From Schoenoplectus triqueter (taxonomy: Eukaryota > Streptophyta > Magnoliopsida > Poales > Cyperaceae): a stretch of DNA of 64,000 nt. Where the stretch lies: assembly GCA_964058805.1 (NCBI GenBank), contig CAXKVV010000152.1, positions 124,001 to 188,000 of the forward strand. Direction: 5' to 3'. Each line of letters begins with the position of its first letter. Within the stretch, counting starts at the first letter, position 1. The notes below the pieces were generated by a model, which was not told the origin of the DNA, searched no databases, and worked only from the letters and a program-made list of their open reading frames with translations. Positions 58,842 through 64,000 of the stretch are shown in pieces. The position numbers and the translations under genes were made by a program.

Positions 58842-60519
58842 ACAACACGGCACGTCGCTGCATGCCTCCTACATTGTGGAATAAAGGGGAATTTTTTTGA
58901 GATTGAAGTTGCACATATCTCAAAATAAATCAAATGGACATCAGATTACGTTGCAACGATACAACATAAGTGAGGATATGAATTTCATGCTCATTAATTG
59001 TTCTAAAATATCTAATTGAGGCCAAACCTCACAACTAAAATTTTATATGAGAATGACATTAAAGTTATGCTTTAGAGTGGAATGAAAGAAGAAAAGGAGA
59101 GAATGGCACAGGAGGGAAGATAAATGAAAGATTAACAATTTGATCTTCAAATTTGAAAATAAATTTATTAAAGCAAATTCAAAAAAAAATATCAGCATTA
59201 ATTTTCTCTTACCCCTCTTATCTTTTACAGTAAAAGCTCTGAAGCAAAATAAATTAGATTTTTTTTTAATAGATGATGGGAGGTAATAGCCAATAAAGAC
59301 CTTCAAGTCAAAGCCCTTAGGCCACGTCCAAGAAGTGATAGCCACAGAAAGATATTTGCATGTCCAAGACAATCGAAGGGAATCACAACTTCATATTACA
59401 CACTAGTTTACATCTTGGCTTAAGGACTTCGATAATCGACCCTTGTACAGAAGACTCATATCAAGAGGGTAGGGGGAGAGAGGAGTGTGTGGTAAAATAT
59501 TTATTTACTTAAAAGTAAGTTTATTTGCTAAATATATTTTATTTAACTAAATTTATTTTCTGTATGTGTATTTGGATGGTAAAAGAATAGTGTTTTTTAG
59601 GTTAATAGTTGAGAATAGTGTGAGATTAGTGAAAAGATTAGTGCAATAATGGTATTTTTTAGGTTAGTAGCTGAAAATAGTGTGAGATTAGTGATATTTC
59701 GAAAAATATGAAAAGAATGTTCACTTTCACAAAATATTTATTTAAATGATAACTTGAGAGCAATTGAGGAAATGGCTAAAATAATTAATTATTTTTTTAT
59801 TATTTTATTTAATATTATTTAATACCAATATTAATGAAATTGATTTTTTTTATTATTTTTATTATCCTCATAGAGGACCAATTTGCTAAATCAATATTTT
59901 TATGGTTTATCGAATTAGCATTGTTCTCGTGCTATTCCGAAAAATTATTTTGTGTTTGAATGTTGAATATTATTCTGAGTAGTGAGCTACTCCGAATTAG
60001 CCACTAACCCGTATGAATCAAATATATCTATAAAAATATATTTTAAAGAAGGAGATCGAAAGAAAAAAGAAAGAGGAAGTAAACTCTTTATACTAAATTG
60101 AAGTGTAAGATTTTGTTTTTCCCTTCTCACCCACTCATTTACTTTTATTTTCTTCCATCTCCCTCCTCTTTTAAGTGTTTTAACTTTGACAGGCCGTTTG
60201 TCATTGGTTATTAGCTGGTGACTTTATTCCGAGCGAATATAAGTCTAATTACACGAAAGAAATGCTATAAGGAAACAGGAAAATATTTGAAAATATTTTT
60301 TGTCAAACGAAAATAAAATATATTAACTATGCCTTCTTTAAGCTCTTTTCCCCATGCACAGTATCAGCTCAAGACTTAATTTCCCTTGTTTGTCATTCAA
60401 CCAAATTCTACTGGGTTATTTTTATATAAAAATCAAAATTATAAAAAAAAACGTTTAAAAGAATTTCCAGAAAAGAGAGAACCAAAGACTAGGTCCGGGG
60501 CGAAAAAAGTTGGGTGATA
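58842..60519. other. Intergenic, no gene recognised
   Basis: A 109-residue minus-strand ORF (59372-59043) has no known domain. Positions 59580-59700 hold two diverged copies of an 'atagtgtgagattagtg' unit. Nothing else supported. Confidence 0.4.
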
Positions 60520-60527
60520 GAACCAAT

Positions 60528-61205
60528 TAGGGTCGGCAATGGGTCGGATCGGGTTTATATCAAACTCGGAATCTGGTCCGTCTTTCAAAATTTTTAGCCC
60601 AACCTATCCATTTCTTACCTTCAGGTCTAAATTTAATGATCCGGTCCGTCCATAATATTTGACAAGCCTACCCGTTCGTATCCGTCCTGGTCTGACTTTG
60701 TCAACAATATTTTGTTGCTATATTTTTTTTAATTAAATTATTACATAATCAATTAATAATTTCTTTGATTAACGATTTATCTCTTCTTAATATTATATAT
60801 TTAGATAATATTTATTGTATTTAAACTAAAATATTATTAAATATTTGCACTAGTATAAATTATTTTTTAAGTCTAAAAATTATTAAATATTTGCACCAAT
60901 TCAAATTCTCAATTACAAATTATGATATTTAATTAAAAGAATTAATTTAAATGAACATTCTATTGATTAAATTATTAATTTTACCTAATTTAATAAGTTA
61001 TTTATATATAATTATACATAACACATATAAATACATATTACATATTATTGATATTACGAGTCGGACGGGCAGACCTCACCCTAAACACGTACCCGCCCGG
61101 CCTGTTCTTTGACCCGGCCCGGCCCTACCCGTTTGACCTCCAGGTCGGGCGGGTTGGACGGATCCGAGTAGACCGGACGGGCCATGGACTTTATTGTCAT
61201 CCCTA
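60528..61205. mobile_element. hAT MITE with gggtcgg/cccgg repeats
   Basis: 678 bp with ends TAGGGTCGGCAATGGG and TAGGGATGACAATAAAG (reverse complement). Target duplication GAACCAAT / GAACCAGT (60520-60527 and 61206-61213, one mismatch). GC-rich subterminal arms surround an AT-rich core, the same layout as 49623-50030 and 23618-24282. Confidence 0.82.
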
Positions 61206-61213
61206 GAACCAGT

Positions 61214-62950
61214 CCACAGCCTGAAAAACAATCAAAACTCTATAACGTACTAAATTAGCGTCTAATACTCATAATTTTTTTATCATTTTTTAGAATTTGA
61301 TGTTCTTTTATTTTTTGAAAAACTATCAAAACTCTATAACATACTAAATTTTTACGAACTTTAGAGCTCTCAATCAAGAGAAAATTGCCTCGAAACATAA
61401 AAAGATCATTAATTTTAGAATTATAATATATTGATCTCTGTTATTTATGAATGCAATATTTTTTTAATATTTATTCAATTAACGGGTTCTTATATGTTAT
61501 AAAAAATTATTTAAAAATATATATAATATTATTGAAGAATATTAAGTCATTTGAACAAAAAAATGTAAAAATAATGATGCAAAATCATGAAGCCCAGAAA
61601 TTTATGTTATATATTTTTGGCTAGCATTCATAGAATTTTGGACTTCCTCACATTGTGTATCATTTTCGTATATTTCTTGTTCAAATGACTTAATATTATT
61701 CACTAATATTATAGTTATTTCATTTTTTTTACAAATGTCAAAACTCATTAATTGGATAAATATAAAAAATATTATTAGTTTATTACATTCACAAATTTGC
61801 TTCTATTGAGAGTTTTAAGGTTTATAAATTTTTAGTACATTATAGAGCACTTCAATAACTTCTCAAAAAATATAAAAACATCAAATTCTAACAAAGGATG
61901 AGTGACCTCCTGAGAAGTCCTTATGTTGCATCCCTTTAAATAATCGAGCTCAGTAGCGAGAGCTTGTCATCCAAGCGGGGTAGGGTAATATGGGGGAACC
62001 AACCTTTGATCTAGTAGTAAAAGGCAACACTCTTTGTGTTGGGAGTCATGAATTTGAAATTCAGATGGAAGATATTTATGAATAATTATAAAATTTGTGA
62101 ACTTGACTTTGATTTTTTCAATCAAAAAAAACAAAGGATTGAAAGTTGATGTTGATTGGAAGGTCACGGACTGAGTGTGTCTGTGTGTGACCCAGCTTTT
62201 CGAGTTGTGAACTATCTTCGACCAAGCTTTTTGGGTCATGGATCCATTATAATTATTTCTTTTTGAATTTTTTTTAAGATGAGGATTTCAATGTCGTTAA
62301 TTTTTACTTTAAATTTTGATATTCAAATCTAAAATCTAAACATTGATGTTTTTCATTTTCACAGTAGATATATCCTCATAAATTTTTATGAATTTTAAAA
62401 TATATTTTATACTAAATAAAATGATAGCATAAGTAATGCATAAAAATTAATTAATCATAGTTAATCAGATTCATTTGTTTGGTTATCATAATATCATTTG
62501 ATTTAATATTAACAGTTTGGATTTCAAATTTGAGTGATAAATTTTAAAATATTAATTAAAAAGTTAGTTGATAACATTTTATGACACACAAAAATGATGG
62601 CATTGAAACTTTTTTTTTAAATAGTTATTTTTATAATTTTGATTTTTTTTATTTTTGTATATAAAATTAACCCAATTCTACGGCCTACATGTGGACCGGC
62701 CTGGTGATCTATTGCACATTTATTTTCTGATTTTCCCACATGCATGCATTTTAAATACATTTTAAATGCATTTAAATACATACAAATTGAATGACAAAGC
62801 ATTCTAGAAACAGGCCATTTAAGAATTGACCCCCATATCCTTGCTGATTTTAATTCTTTTTACATATATGGTAACAATGTTTTCACTAGGGTGTCATTAT
62901 CCCGACCTGACGGGTTAATCTGACCCGACTCGAACTTGATCCGACCCAAC
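61214..62950. other. Intergenic with a possible SINE-like sequence
   Basis: Around 61995-62060 the sequence 'cctttgatctagtagtaaaa' and 'gggagtcatgaatttgaaa' resembles degenerate A and B boxes of tRNA-derived plant SINEs; neither a poly-A tail nor a TSD is obvious. A MITE-like 'cccgacctgacgggttaatc' stretch occurs at 62900-62950. No gene recognised. Confidence 0.3.
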
Positions 62951-64000
62951 TGTTGGGATTCGGAATGCCCAAATCCCGTTAATGCTCAAGCTGCGGAAAG
63001 ACCGTAGAACAAAAATTTTACTTCTACTTAAGTTAGGGATTAAAGTATGTCGGATAATAACCGAGAGTTACAGACATTTAATCCTTTACAAAAGACGGTA
63101 AAATATTATTTTACTTCTAACTTAAGCTTAGGGTTAAAGTGATGTGTCGGATGATTACCGAGAGATACACACCTCTTTAAACCTTTATTGATCTACTCCA
63201 TGATTGATTTCTAAAATATTAATCTACTTAACAATTAAATAGATTAACATAAGATGTTATACCTCGCTTCCAAATTTCAATTGGAATGAAAATCGGCTTG
63301 TCTCGGAGCACCAAACGTCTGATGCCTCTGTAGGTTATCCACCAGGACTGACCAGAGAGCGGTTTATTTCTTTTGCCAGAAATACTGTAAACCGCGGTTT
63401 TTCGCAAAAACACTATTCACCCGAGAAAAAGACGAAATAGTACTATTCACGACTCGCAGTAATTCTGTTTCACAAATGTGCAGAAATACCGCAACTTTCG
63501 TAAAAACACTATTCACCGATCCCGTGAATTCTGAAACAACCGTATACCGGGAGAGAGAAAGTAGAACTGATTTGGTGGAACTTTTTCTCTCACCCTACCC
63601 CTCTATTTATAGAAAAAATGGAATTGACAAATTACCAAAATGCCCTCGTGAATAGTAAGGAGGTTTCAAAGTGAAAAGACCAAAATACCCTTAAAGTTCA
63701 TCCAATTTACCAAAACGCCATTGGGCTTTTTGGTCAAATTACCGAAATACCCTTGGGCTTTTGGACAAATTACCAAAATACCCTTGGAGGTCGTCATGGG
63801 CCTTTTTGGGCTTTTTCAATTTTGGGCTTTTTTTGGGCTTTTCTGATTTTGGGCTTTTAATTATTAATTAAGACTTTAATTATAAATGGGCTTTGGCCCA
63901 TAATTCAAATCCATAATTAACATTTAAAATCCAAATCAAATATATATAATTGTCATCTACAATTATATTTTTCTCGGTTGTTGTTTCGGCGAATTTATAC
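62951..64000 (+). mobile_element. Possible LTR running off the window
   Basis: It begins TGTTGGGATTCGG and contains two diverged copies of a block of about 75 bp (63015-63090 and 63108-63186, both with 'taaccgagag/ttaccgagag'), repeated 'cactattcac' elements (63411-63520), a TATA-like CTATTTATAG at 63602, and 'gggcttt' repeats (63725-63900). The length, promoter-like box and TG start suggest a long LTR, but the other end, a PBS and a target duplication are outside the window. It could instead be another repeat. Confidence 0.35.

Noticed and set aside
61976..62239. tRNA-derived SINE
   Set aside because: A and B box likeness is weak, and no poly-A tail or TSD was found; mentioned only as a possibility.

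Overview
This is a stretch of an angiosperm nuclear genome. It is AT-rich, has spliced genes with GT-AG introns, a nuclear tRNA-Ala gene, and plant-type transposons (Ty1/copia, hAT, CACTA, MITEs). Nothing in it identifies the species. Only three protein-coding genes look intact; the rest is transposons, their debris and segmental duplications.

Genes. (1) Two type III polyketide synthase (chalcone synthase-like) genes lie tail to tail, at 8952-10283 (+) and 26929-28267 (-). Each encodes 404 residues in two exons, with the family's usual intron inside a Cys codon and a further intron in the 5' UTR. Both keep the catalytic Cys and Asn, but the catalytic His is Asn and the normally invariant HPGG loop reads NPGW. 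(2) A WRINKLED1-type double-AP2 transcription factor gene occupies 41952-47116 (-). Its seven exons include the 9-nt VYL mini-exon and encode 313 residues. (3) A tRNA-Ala(TGC) gene lies at 51923-51995 (-).

Duplications. Positions 1-4627 and 39158-43791 are near-identical copies of one block. The right copy belongs to the intact WRI1-like gene; the left copy holds only its last two exons and is a broken fragment. The PKS locus was also copied: an inverted duplication of roughly 3 kb carries the two genes. Two further places (about 4628-5640 and 34899-35500) show 5'-flank sequence joined to 3'-flank sequence with the gene missing. Another 3'-flank copy lies at 19148-19650.

Mobile elements. A Ty1/copia element (11218-16161; 456-bp LTRs, 5-bp TSD) has a broken gag-pol frame. 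A LINE-derived RNase H fragment (about 19651-24530) was split by a 3.5-kb hAT element (20085-23571) and by a 665-bp hAT MITE made of ACCCG-rich repeats (23618-24282); excising both, with one copy of each TSD, rejoins the RNase H frame. Two CACTA elements (29867-33300, which carries transposase-associated and Ulp1-like remnants, and 33318-34601) and remnants of others share TIR and subterminal repeat types. A 2.45-kb non-autonomous hAT (56384-58833) contains two hairpin elements, and a similar hairpin pair lies at 25360-25962; all four abut (TA)n tracts. Other hAT MITEs are at 24596-25041, 49623-50030 and 60528-61205; the one at 49623 interrupts a 280-bp-period tandem array. The right end (62951 onward) may be a partial LTR.

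The most unusual biology is the pair of PKS genes with a Cys-Asn-Asn site, arranged as an inverted repeat.
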